From the NCBI GenBank assembly GCA_037043455.1, contig JAWPHD010000005.1, positions 310,001 through 374,000 of the forward strand: DNA of 64,000 bases. The letters are read 5' to 3'. Source of the DNA: Cyrtodaria siliqua. Lineage: Eukaryota; Mollusca; Bivalvia; Adapedonta; Hiatellidae. The position numbers were made by a program, and so were the translations under genes. Within the stretch, counting starts at the first letter, position 1. Every line of letters starts with the position of its first letter. The notes under the pieces were generated by a model. The model searched no databases. It was not told where the DNA came from and saw nothing but the letters and a program-made list of their open reading frames with translations. This document shows, in pieces, positions 22,454-31,994 of the stretch.

Positions 22454-22713
22454 CATAACTGACGGTGTCGGAGTGAAACAACACCATTCTATATTTTCGA
22501 TATACCACCAGTGATATAAGTATGCAAATAAGCCTAGTATGCACTGTCAAAAAAATCGATAACGACTATGATCCAATTTCCACGGTTTATGTCGGTTTCG
22601 AGGGTGTTAAAGACACAAGCAAACTGCAATTAAACTCGTTAGCAAACATGATATAATGCTCGGCAAGATCATTTTGCCAACCAGTTTAATAAATTCAATA
22701 ATGAATTAGTACT
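22454..22713 (+). repeat. R5 hairpin-bearing repeat, copy 1
   Basis: CATAACTGACGGTGTCGGAG, TTCTATATTTTCGATATACC, CGACTATGATCCAATT and GGTTTATGTCGGTTTCG match 31128-31468 in order. The terminal hairpin (AAACTCGTTAGCAAAcATGATATAATGC) is only half kept here because the inner part of the right arm is deleted. Confidence 0.7.
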
Positions 22714-22814
22714 TAAGATAGATTTGTATATTAATAAAAACGTGATTGCTCACGTATTGGAGTTTGATGAGCTGAAACTAGAAAATATGACTGTAACAAT
22801 GATCAGGCAATGTA

Positions 22815-23059
22815 TTCACACTGATACCAAACCAATATAATACATTAACGCAACAACAATGCTTTTGTCAAGCACTGAGTCAGGTCAACAATAGTACAGT
22901 ATAAGTAATGGCTATCATCAGGGCAATGCAATTAAATTGATATCAAACAAAAGTCAACATTGTCACGGGAGCATAATGATTTGTTCAAACATTGAGTAAA
23001 GTCAACAATTATTCAGTTTGATTAATTACTAGCGTACAAATCAGTTTAACAAAAAAAAA
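22815..23059 (+). repeat. R4 repeat, copy 2
   Basis: Second copy of 21581-21824 in the same orientation, 1234 bases downstream, ending in a run of nine A. The unit between the copies is not repeated, so this is not a simple tandem duplication. Confidence 0.75.
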
Positions 23060-23386
23060 GATTAATATACATTAGACCAACCAGTCCATGGTCGTTCAGA
23101 GATAGGATGAATGTGATACTAGATGTGATTATTATATTAGTTTTATATTTCCTATTTGCTTATCGATTATGTACTTTAATTACATTTCTATGGGTGAAAG
23201 ATTGGGATTTCTCAATGAAATAATATTCATAATCGCTAAATATTAATGATTAACTCAGAAGACAAAAATAACTAATTGTGACGTTGAGTCACGACGTCAA
23301 TAGTGTTGCTGACGTCGACGTCTTCCACAGATAACGTTCAATAAAGGGAATAATTTCGTTTAAAATCATACATAAACTGATTTAAA
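23060..23386. other. No recognisable feature
   Basis: AT-rich, apart from a small CpG cluster at 23281-23320 (GACGTTGAGTCACGACGTC). Confidence 0.4.
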
Positions 23387-23569
23387 ATGTAATAAACAGA
23401 TTATTTAACTGCTGAGTTCGATTATAGGGAAGTTTTTCACTCAATGGCAGACGTGCTTTGTTTTTTCACTCACTCGGATCCGCTCGTTCTTGAAAAGAAT
23501 CACACGCCTTCCATCTCGTGAAGTATTTCCTTATAATCGACCCCAGCAGTTAAATAATCTCTATTACAT
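23387..23569. mobile_element. MITE with ~38-bp TIRs
   Basis: GATTATTTAACTGCTG and CAGCAGTTAAATAATC face each other, with pairing extended on both sides (ATGTAATA.../...TATTACAT and TCGATTATA/TATAATCGA). Total about 183 bp with no coding frame. I see no clear target duplication. Confidence 0.7.
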
Positions 23570-23696
23570 TGATAAATGGAACATACTTTTTTCTAGGCAG
23601 TTTGTTGGTAGTTTTAGACTGTGACACTCGATTTTCAGTTTGAATTGACTGTTTAAATTCTCATTTCGCTTTATTGATGTTTCAAGATTGCATGTT

Positions 23697-23999
23697 CAAG
23701 TACTTCCCCTGATAAGCATTCCATGCGGTATCCTGTTAGAGCCATCTTACCATCGCATCTTACCATCAACCGATGGTAAGATGCGATGGTTGATGTTAAG
23801 TTGCGATGGTAAGATGCGATGGTCGATGGTAAGATGCGATGGTAAGTTGCGATGGTAAGATGCGATGGTAAGATTCGATAGTAAGATGCGACGATAAGAT
23901 GCGATGGTCGATGGTAGGATGCGATCGACCATCGCATCTTAACATCACATCTTGCCCTAACAAGACCCTGTATGGAATGCTTATCAAGGGAAGTAACTT
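23697..23999. mobile_element. MITE with minisatellite interior
   Basis: The left end (TACTTCCCCTGATAAGCATT, then CCATGCGGTATCCTGTTAG) mirrors the right end (CTAACAAGACCCTGTATGG, then AATGCTTATCAAGGGAAGTA), giving ~45-base TIRs. Between them is a short array of GATGGTAAGATGCGATGG variants (23765-23930), bordered by copies in inverse orientation (CCATCGCATCTTACCATC). Three overlapping minus frames (23671-24053) are translations of this array. Confidence 0.75.
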
Positions 24000-24494
24000 T
24001 TCTAGCTTATATATGTGCAAGTGGCGCCCTCGCACAACTGTTTGAGAATGCACCGAATTAATTCACTTTACATCGTATTAATTCTGTTCAGTATCGGCCA
24101 TTTGTCTTTATGTCAAATTGATTCTGCTGTCATTGAATTGAGTGCTTTGGTCTTGCACTAATTCAGTTTCCTATAGATTGTTTCACGTTTCGGTAAATTG
24201 ACTGGGTTACTTTTCAATTAGTTCACATTCTCTTGCTTTGATTCATGTTTTCGACTGAACTGTTTAGCATTGCATTGAATCGTTTCAAGTTCGATTAGAT
24301 GGTTTGAAAAAACACTCCGGATTATTTCACAAAGCATCGGATTGTTTTAAGTTTGATTAGATGGTTTCAAAAAAAGTAGTGAATCAATTAAAGTTACATT
24401 GAATTAAATATAATACCGATGAATTAATTCATCTTTGACTGGAAGATTTATTAAAAACATACTTTTGGCGGTAATGGCCGCCCATAGCTTACAT
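24000..24494. other. No recognisable feature
   Basis: A loose ATTGANTNGTTTCA-like rhythm runs through 24060-24430 (for example GATTAGATGGTTTNAAAAAA twice, at 24293 and 24355), suggesting a very degenerate tandem sequence. Nothing firmer. Confidence 0.35.
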
Positions 24495-24860
24495 TACCTC
24501 ACATGAACAGACTCAAAAAGACCGAGTCCATCCCTTTATTCTCTTGGTTGTGTTTGTGCTCTTCAAGGATCTTATCAGTATTTATTATCATTCACCCTGT
24601 GGTTCGTTAAGTGCATTGTGTCAGCTGTTAAGTGTCTCCCCGTGCTATTAATCAGTAGTTTTCTTTTACTGGTCCTTTTGGATCAACGAGCCCAGTATAT
24701 GTGGCTTTGAAGCAGAATACCGTTTAAGCTGGTGCTAGTGGGCGTGAGAGGTGTTTTTTCTTCTAGCATTATCTCTCATGAACAGACTCAATAAAACCGA
24801 GTCTGCTACTTTATTCTCTTTGTTGTGTCTGTTGCTTCCAAATAATCTCCCTTATCAGTG
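24495..24860 (-). mobile_element. R1-related fragments, two in tandem
   Basis: CATGAACAGACTCAA followed by GACCGAGTC or AACCGAGTCTGC occurs at 24502 and 24776, each followed by TTTATTCTC and TTGTTGTG. 24655-24860 also matches the complement of 28245-28400 (TTTTACTGGTCC, GTGGCTTTRAAG, TGCTAG, GGCGTGA). The motif is the R1 terminus CATGAACAGTCTCAATCAAA with two changes. The 83-codon frame at 24751-25002 starts inside it and is not a gene. Confidence 0.5.
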
Positions 24861-25829
24861 TTTTAACGTAAACAATAGTTCTATAGTGACTGTTTCCATT
24901 TTTACAAAACTCGTGATATTAAGCATCATTTTTATTTCCAAACTGTTTTATTTTTCTTCTCTAAGGCACATAACTTCAGACGTGAACAGTCCCTTTTACT
25001 GATGTACTGCTGCGTAACGCTTGTTATATTCTACAAGTATACTGACAATTTCTGTTGAATTCCAGAACCAAACAAAAGTACATCATTATGAACTTGTTAT
25101 ACAACATATTATTGTCATGTCTAACATGATTTGCAGTAGGGAAATTGTCACTAAATTATTATTCGTACGACATGTGTGCTTGCCTTGCTAAATTAAAATG
25201 TTATGAAGATTATGGCTGCTCTACATTTAATATTTAAAACACATTACACAGTGTCTGAATTTGTAGCTTCTGTTTTGCCTGTTGGCACAATACTTAAAGA
25301 AATGTAGAAAAGTCAACCCTATGAAATGCATGTACATGTTCTCATAACGACGATGCAGAGAGAAACGCAAGCACCGGTTACGTTATTGTGTTTAATTTAT
25401 CTATTTGCTAAGGTTATGTCAGGAAATCTGGAATGTACTGACCGTGAGGTTATTCATTCTGTTATTTAAAATACTAACATATGTGCCACCTGTAAGATGA
25501 TGTTTTTATAATACATATTGATAATGAAAATACTTTGGAAGAAACAAAAACAACTAATGGGGTCCGTTCATGACAGATAACGTTACACGCAAGACCTCTC
25601 AGGACACCTAGCACCGGCTTCAGCAATGACTTGTTTGCGCCGTTAGCATTAGCACTAGCTAAATTAACACCGGCGGCTCTCAAATTCGGTTACGACACAT
25701 GCTTCAGACAACCTTAAAATTGTTATACATATGTAACTTTTTAGATTGTTAAATAATGTGCTGTTTTGTTCGAAAACTTTACTGATGATTATACAATTGT
25801 TTATTGCTAAATTGAAGAAAAAAAACAAA
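24861..25829. other. No recognisable feature
   Basis: AT-rich. Minus frames at 25474-25683 and 25664-25876 show no family motif; the second overlaps the R2-related repeat that follows. Confidence 0.4.
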
Positions 25830-25971
25830 AACATATTCCTATAAAAATCACAATACCCAAACGCACTGTATAACAAACAAAGCGCATATCAAAAATACAA
25901 TGAAAAGAACTGTACACAAATATTGGTGAATATAGGGTTACCGACTTGGAATATCAGTAGGCAATACGGCC
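25830..25971 (-). repeat. R2-related long copy, minus strand
   Basis: On the minus strand GGCCGTATTGCCTACTGA, CAAGTCGGTAACCCT, then GCGCTTTGTTTG and GTGCGTTTGGGTATTGTG match the + strand of 39649-39830. The start is the R2 terminus in a variant form. Confidence 0.6.
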
Positions 25972-26343
25972 TACAGATTAGGTTAAATCGATTTACACAA
26001 CCTCGCTTTTATCTTGTCTTCAGCACCCAAATTGACAAAACCTTGTAAATAAAAGTTCATCCTATCAAAACTAAATCCCTAAATAATAAAGTCCAAATCC
26101 AAAGAAATCAGCCAACGATACACGTTTATGTTGTTGTAAATATAATTATATATATATATAATACATAACTAGAAACACCTCAGGATGTATCCAGTTTTTT
26201 TCTGAAGAACCGCAGCCATTACAGCCACAGAGAAAAACCAATCTAGGGTAAGACCAGAAAATCCGAGGGACACAAGTTTATTCACCGTTCGTTGTGTTAG
26301 ACTAAGTTTACTTTGTTTAACACGCCTGTATTACTATTTTGCA
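25972..26343 (+). other. Upstream flank of the GPCR gene
   Basis: An AT run lies at 26138-26161. TGTATTACTATTTTGCAG, ending at 26344, is a good 3' splice acceptor. It suggests that the start codon lies in a second exon and that a 5' untranslated exon is further upstream. I cannot place that exon or a promoter. Confidence 0.45.
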
Positions 26344-26359
26344 GGGAGAAAAACACATT

Positions 26360-26738
26360 ATGGATCAGCTGCCGGACTTATTGAATTACAAACTCTTCAT
26401 TGAGTCACACAAGAATATCACACATTTTAACATTTCGGACGCAGCAGACATCCTCCACGACTTCGAGGACAATCTGCTGACACTAAATAAATTCTCAACC
26501 GTAATTCTGCTCACAATCTACGCTCCGATATTCGTGATCGGACTCGTCGGTAACATCTTAATAATCCTGTCGGTATCAGCCGATAAAGCCCGAAAAGCCA
26601 ATCTGTACTACCTAGTGAATCTAGCTCTTGCCGACTTGGCCGTGACAGTCCTGTGTATGCCGACATCGATTGGGACGATCGTTTACAAACTCTGGGTATA
26701 CGGCAGATTCCTGTGCAAATTCATCGCTTTTGTTCAAG
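26360..26738 (+). CDS. Class A peptide-type GPCR, coding exon 1
   Basis: Seven-helix receptor of the plasma membrane, expected to signal through a G protein on binding an extracellular, probably peptide, ligand. Joined to 28622-29319 it gives 358 residues, a normal class A length. This exon encodes the N-terminus with two N-glycosylation sequons (Asn19, Asn24), TM1 with GLVGN (Asn65), TM2 with NLALAD (Asp92), and the start of TM3 with Cys119. The ATG has A at -3 and G at +4 and follows a splice acceptor at 26344. The exon stops at CAAG|GTTGGT after one base of a Gly codon (phase 1), within FVQG just before the TM3 DRY. The open frame continues ~100 bases into the intron and should be ignored. 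The peptide-receptor label rests on overall style; the exact subfamily is not assigned. Confidence 0.9.
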
Positions 26739-26879
26739 GTTGGTATTATCAACAAATATGTGTCGTTTTACTGCAGATGTATTTATACCTACAGTATTTG
26801 TATGTGATATATCAATTTCGAAAAGGCCTCGCTGCTTAAACAAACCACTCTAGATGGCGCGGATATCAACGGTATCGTG

Positions 26880-27015
26880 GCCTTTGTATGGAAGGTATGG
26901 CGTGGTTGATCCAACATACTCCAGATCGAGAGGTTGTTGGTTCGATCCTCGCCTGGCCGTGTCGTTTATCATTGAGCAAGATAATTAATCCACATTGCTT
27001 AGTACTGGTAGTACC
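26880..27015 (+). mobile_element. tRNA-derived SINE fragment
   Basis: GTTGGTTCGATCC at 26937-26949 matches the B box of RNA polymerase III promoters, and TATGGCGTGGTTG about 43 bases upstream is a possible A box. The following TTGAGCAAGATAATTAATCC and CATTGCTTAGTACTGG resemble the conserved central part of mollusc SINEs (from memory). The 3' end is cut by the foldback element at 27016. Not an intact tRNA: the stems do not fold cleanly. Confidence 0.5.
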
Positions 27016-27267
27016 AAGTCACATGGGTAAAAACCAAAGATCACACATTTCAACACTATGTATGTCCAACCGTTTACCTTTCCTAGGAAATCATCCCGAC
27101 ATCACCATATTTCAGCGAGATAACGCCAGGCCACATTTAGCTAGAGTTACAAGTAACATTACGTTGCCGGAATAACGCAACGCCGGGATGATGTCCTAGC
27201 AAAGGTAAAACGGTTGGAAATACCCGGTATAAAAATGTGTGACTTTTGTTTTTTACCCATGTGACTT
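27016..27267. mobile_element. Foldback element with Tc1-type transposase scrap
   Basis: Arms of ~95 bases mirror each other: AAGTCACATGGGTAAAAA with TTTTTTACCCATGTGACTT, TCACACATTT with AAATGTGTGA, CCAACCGTTTACCTTTCCTA with TAGCAAAGGTAAAACGGTTGG-like sequence, and ATCATCCCG with CGGGATGAT. The short centre reads FQRDNARPHLARVT at 27110-27154. The DNARPH box carries the second catalytic Asp of Tc1/mariner-type DDE transposases. Only ~25 residues remain and no active protein is possible. The 95-codon frame 26888-27175 fuses SINE, arm and scrap. Confidence 0.75.
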
Positions 27268-28244
27268 TAATTGATCAGTATACAAAATGTTTAGGAATTC
27301 AGAGACAATCAGTTTTTGAAATTGTTCATTAATAACATTTAACTTCAAAATATGCACTTATTATTATAAATTACTTTGCGATAGCAAGCCAGTGTTAACA
27401 GCCCTTAGACTATTAAACGTCCTTGTTATGAACTAACGCGCCTGATATATTTTCCAATATAACTACGTCCAACATCTGATGCAGCTTTTAATATGGTAAA
27501 GATAATACTTAATCCGGACGGTGTTGAAGAAAGTAAATTGATTTATAATGTCGTATCCTCAGTGGTTCTATTATAGAAGTACAGGATGTGTCATTAGTTT
27601 ATTTAATACCATTGTCTATATATGGAGATACTCATTTTGTATAATCGTTATGTATTAATAAAATGGTATATTGTATTCGAAACCGTAACAAATAAGTGGC
27701 ATATTGGTTTGTGCAAGTTAAGCCAATAATCAATAGGCGATAGCACGCTAAATCTAACGGTTCGTGTTTGTAGTAGAGTTTATACATCGAATTATTTATC
27801 GACTTTGCATCAGTGTGACCATCGTTTATATATAATGCAATCAACAACTAGTGATATATATCACATGCCATTTAGACGGTGCTCACAGTCATGTACAAGA
27901 GAAAAGACTGTTTGAGGTTTGGTTAAGGCTAGACAAACAATTGGCCAACATATACACTGAGTACATTTGAAAACGCAACAGTCACTTGGTATATTTTGAA
28001 TTTTTTTAAAATATTTTTGAAAGAAGTAGAGAAAATCTTACGCAACGGTGTAGCGCCATATGTCTTTGGGACAAAGAGACTTGTGTACTAACATAAAAGG
28101 CAATCTTGATTGGCACAAAAAACAAGAGGACTGAAAATAATCGAAATAAAAAATGTTGCGTTTTTAAATGCACACATTAGTATACACTATCTAGGACTAA
28201 ATACTGACAAAGGGAAGAAACAAACCGAACAAGAGATAAAAGTA

Positions 28245-28400
28245 GCAGACTAGGTTTGATTGAGTCTGTTCATGAGGGGTAATGTGAAGTGCAACACCTA
28301 TCACGCCTCCTAGCACAGGCTTAAGCGATATTCTACTTTAAAGCCACACAGATTAAGCTTCATGGTCCCAAAGGACCAGTAAATAATAGTAAGCTAGTTG
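28245..28400 (+). mobile_element. R1-related fragment in the GPCR intron
   Basis: GACTAGGTTTGATTGAGTCT, GTTCATGAGGGGTAATGTG, ACCTATCACGCCTCCTAGCA and CCAAAGGACCAGTAAA match the complement of 24655-24860. The last match ends ~230 bases before exon 2. Confidence 0.5.
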
Positions 28401-28621
28401 GAATCACTCCGAGAGATTTTACAAAGGAATCCGGAAACGGCGTATTGCCATTAACAATCACACAGACATAAGTATATGTTTTGGTTACAATTCCTGTAGA
28501 TAAATTCCGGTATATTGACCGTCCGGTTAATGGAGCTATTCATAATGCGAAGCTGTTGAAATAAACATACATCTCTGACATCAAAGTGTAGTGTCTTAAT
28601 TATTTGATTTTATTGTTTCAG

Positions 28622-29319
28622 GTGTAGCAGTTGCAGTGAGTATATACTCTATGACGGCTATGTCGGTGGATCGCTACGTCTCGCTTCAGCATCCGGCCGC
28701 TGCGCGCCGCAACTCTTCACATGGCCAAACGTTCGCACTCATTGTGGGCATGTGGGTTGTAGCCGGAATATTCATGGGACCTCTCATATATATTCGAGAC
28801 ATTGACGTGTTCGCGGATGTTCCGTTCTTGCGTCCCATGCCGTTTTGCATCGAACAATGGCCACAGGATCGAGACCGACAGGCGTACGGCGTGTTTCTGA
28901 TGTTTGTAGTGTTCATTATTCCGGCATTCACGATTGGAATATGCTACGGACAAGTCGGAAAAGCACTATTCGTTACGGAGAAGCATCAGCGGACCGATTC
29001 AGATGGAAGTACACAGAGACTGATTTCGCTCAAGCGTGCTGCACGTACGGTAATCATACTGATTTGCGTGTTTATGATTTGCTGGTTCCCCTATAACATT
29101 ATATCTGCTCTTGCAGACCTTTCAGAGAGCGCAACAATTACGGCCGCGCTACCGTTTGTTTTGTGGCTCGGACACGCACATAGTGCAATCAACCCGGTGA
29201 TTTACTGGTCACTAAACAGGAATTTCCGAGACAGTGTTCACAGAATGGTAAAGGTGGTGAAAATAAGCGGATGTACAACATCTACCACAAACTCAGGTTC
29301 ATTACCTCAAAATGTATAA
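28622..29319 (+). CDS. Class A peptide-type GPCR, coding exon 2
   Basis: Completes the receptor from residue 127. It encodes the rest of TM3 with DRY (Asp143-Arg144-Tyr145), TM4 (Trp171), the extracellular loop-2 Cys202 that should pair with Cys119, TM5 (Pro227), a basic third loop with a Ser/Thr-rich HQRTDSDGSTQR, TM6 FMICWFPYN (Trp281, Pro283), and TM7 LGHAHSAINPVIY (Asn317-Tyr321). A helix-8 RNFRDSVHRM and a Ser/Thr-rich tail with Cys344, a possible palmitoylation site, follow. All class A switch motifs are intact, so it looks functional. Stop TAA ends at 29319. The exon starts after TTGTTTCAG and completes the split Gly codon. No AATAAA lies close downstream; the first clear one is at 30481. 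Minus and other frames here are shadows. Confidence 0.92.
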
Positions 29320-30054
29320 AGCGAAAATCAGAAAACAGGCACGTGAAACAATGACTTTCTGTTAGTACATATCGCTACAATGTTTATATGTTCTGTTCAG
29401 CTTCGTAAATGATATTCTATAGGCGTAATGTTGTATTATACTATGAACAGACTACACGACGCAAACAGTTTAATATAACAGAAGGCAGAGTACGATTATT
29501 AACACATAAACTGAAACAGTTGACAAAGCACTCGGAAGCGTTACATCTTAAAGAATTACGCTAACAAATCAACTGAATACAATTAAACTGTACACACTAT
29601 ACCGAAAACATATCTGTGTACTACTACGCTGTATCCTCTACACGCTGCGCCGACGCTTAGCACAGCACATGTAGTGTGCAGATCCAGAAGCTTTATTTAT
29701 GGCACAGGTAATGTTTATGTAAACACAAACAGTTAAAATGTCAGCGTGCCTTTTTAACGAAGCGTACGTTTCTAATCAGTTGTTTCTATTAATGGCTGGG
29801 TACATCGGGTGATTTAATGCTTTTACGGTTATATCATACACACATACTTGACACAAAGTCTCTATCATCTCCGTTAAGGTTAACAATAAGCATATTCTGA
29901 CTTTAATTATTGGTGTACATGTATAATATTTGAATATGTAATTGCAACCAACTATTTGGTAGTTGCATTGTATCTGTTCAATGTGGTTAACTACTGGCAA
30001 AATACGTCAATTGTCTCTTCGTATGTTATGTTGCTGCCTTAATTCGGTGAAGAT
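29320..30054 (+). other. GPCR 3' flank / probable 3' UTR
   Basis: No repeat copy or gene found. Possible polyadenylation signals are ATTAAA near 29582 and AATAAA at 30481. The 74-codon minus frame (29776-30000) has no motif. Confidence 0.4.
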
Positions 30055-30176
30055 AAGTCTTGCGGAAGGTCGGTGGTTCTACCCAGGTGACCGCCCGTGC
30101 ATGACAATTGGCGGGAGGCGCACCTGGGGTCTTCCCCCCATCAATGGAAGTTGGAAAGTCACCATATGATCTTAGC
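30055..30176 (+). mobile_element. R8: MetaSINE-like SINE fragment
   Basis: GGTCGGTGGTTCTACCCAG contains a B-box-like GGTTCTACCC. It is followed by GGCGCACCTGGGGTCTTCC and GGAAGTTGGAAAGTCACCAT-ATGATCTTA, which match 40055-40166. From memory this core (GGGGTCTTCC...AAGTCGCCATATGACC) is that of bivalve MetaSINEs. The usual GTGCGACGTTAAACC tail is missing; R7 sequence starts instead. Frames at 29963-30374 are translations of this SINE and R7. Confidence 0.65.
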
Positions 30177-30362
30177 TGGCAACCATTGGCAACCACGTCG
30201 TTTAACTTGGTGTTACCAATGGCCACCGATACTACCTCATGTTGTAGAGTCGCGGGAAAATTGGTTACAAACGTTCTTCCGGTGAACCTACGGCTCACGA
30301 CTGTGACCGATGGTAACTGTTGGGTACCGATAGTGCTTTCTTTTACCGATGGGAGAATCCTG
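30177..30362 (-). mobile_element. R7 MITE, truncated minus copy
   Basis: CAACCACG, CAATGGCCACCGATACTAC, GACTGTGACCGATGGTA and ACCGATGGGAGAATCC match the complement of 42912-43137 in order. One TIR is lost where it meets the SINE; the other keeps only its inner part. Confidence 0.6.
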
Positions 30363-31127
30363 GATTTTGATTAATCGCATACCACGTTAATGTTGTATGC
30401 TTAACCATTAACTGCCTCTGTAGCTTTTATACGTTTTTTGTTTAGTGGCGCAGTGTTATCTTGAATAAGTCCAAGTGGTTAATAAAGCGTCTCTGTTCCA
30501 ACATTGTGTCAGCATCTTCACTCTACTCATTGACGTGGTAAATATACACTGAACAAAATTACTAATTAGTCACTTTTGTATATTAACTAATTTTCTTATT
30601 TTAAACATATTTTAGAATAATTGTGTGATAAGTATTTTGTTTTGATCTACAGTTTGTAAATTATTATTATTATTATTGTTATTATTTAAATTGTTGCATC
30701 GTTTGTTACCGTCCCTTTAAATGAAAACATGATATGTACTTATAAAAGACATAATATGAATCGAAATCCGCTCAAAGATATAAATTGTTTTTGATTGTTA
30801 GGAAATTATATAAAAAGCATAACATTTTGACCCATTTATTGCAGATATCGGAATGGAACGTCTATAGTAAAACGAAACACTTTCCTTTGAATTGAATATT
30901 GTTTGAAATTCAAGTAACTGCAGCGTTAGCATTACAGAATTCGGATTTTTTTTGAAAACGCATTTATCTACAGTGCTTTCGTTGTTATTGCTGAATAGGC
31001 TTATAATATTATTTTGTTTATCTTGTAGACTTATGGAATTCAGCTACAGGACGATCGAGCATATTAAGTCCTGTCTGTTTCCGTCAATCGGTAATTCATA
31101 GCAACAGTGTGGTAACTAAATTTATCA
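30363..31127. other. No recognisable feature
   Basis: A short (ATT)n run at 30661-30690 and AATAAA at 30481. Otherwise AT-rich. Confidence 0.4.
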
Positions 31128-31468
31128 CATAACTTACGGTGTGGGAGTGGAATAACGCCATTCTATATTTTCGATATACCACTAGTTATATAAGTATGCA
31201 AATGAGCCTAGTACACTCTGTCAGAAAAAGTCGATAATGACTATGATCCAATTCCCACGGTTTATGTCGGTTTCGCGTGTTATCGCAACAAGCAAAATGC
31301 AGTAAAAGTCGATATGTGAGTTATGTAATAAATAAAATCTAACATTCGTTCTCATTCATCATTAAATTTATTAAACTCGTTAGCAAAAATGATATAATGC
31401 TCGGCAAGAGTCTTGCATTATATCATTTTGCCAACTCGTTTAATAAATTCAATAATGAATGAGTACTG
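31128..31468 (+). repeat. R5 repeat, copy 2, with complete hairpin
   Basis: It matches 22454-22713 and adds an intact hairpin. ATTCATCATTAAATTTATTA...TGATATAATGC (31353-31400) pairs with GCATTATATCA...AATAATGAAT (31415-31460) around a ~14-base loop. It is a foldback or MITE-like element without coding capacity. Confidence 0.7.
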
Positions 31469-31994
31469 ATGTAAGATTCTCTATAAATGAATAAGAAGAT
31501 GTAACACTGTTGCTATAAACACCCGAATTGCGGATATCGCTGATTGCTTAGAAAAACATTAATCGCACATTGTGCTATACATGTGTATGACTTGATATAT
31601 GTGTTACTGATGTAATGATACGTTTTAGACATTTTATGTATGAACGTTGTTGACAGTTTTGTGTTGCTCTGAGAAAATGTGTCTACTTGGCACTGTGCGT
31701 TGTTCGTTGTGTTTTGGGGTGGTCTGGGTCCTTTGCTTGGGCACGTACGTTTTATTGAATGTTTGAAGAAGATGTATGAGTTCATATATATGCATGTATC
31801 ATATCATTAAATATGTATACTAAAACTGCATTCCTCGTGATATGTTATAACAGCTGCAATGGTATACGATTTTGACAGGTGTAAACCCCAGCGGCCTTTC
31901 ATGCCACTGACGATTCCAAGGCGGTAGCCATATGGTCAGTCCTTTTATGTTTTTTGATGTAATATCTTACTATTTATTCATATTTGTAATTATT
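31469..31994. other. Mostly unidentified; R2 terminus at 31905-31932
   Basis: CCACTGACGATTCCAAGGCG with GTAGCC is the R2 terminus, + orientation, with its T-rich body after it. The 90-codon minus frame at 31513-31785 lacks motifs. Confidence 0.45.

Larger units (their letters stand above)
26739..28621 (+). other. GPCR intron, 1883 bp
   Basis: A phase-1 GT...AG intron, with donor GTTGGT and acceptor TTTTATTGTTTCAG. It holds a SINE head (26880-27015), a foldback element with a transposase scrap (27016-27267) and an R1-related fragment (28245-28400). The 71-codon minus frame at 27632-27847 and other frames are not genes. Confidence 0.85.

Noticed and set aside
26339..26839. Single-exon reading of the GPCR 5' half
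   Set aside because: The frame past 26738 loses GPCR character and stops. GTTGGT is a donor, and exon 2 at 28622 restores TM3 exactly.
26880..26965. tRNA gene in the GPCR intron
   Set aside because: B box is good but the acceptor and anticodon stems do not pair; SINE-like sequence continues downstream.
26888..27175. 95-codon ORF with DNARPH as a transposase gene
   Set aside because: Only ~25 residues are transposase-like; the rest is SINE and foldback arm sequence.
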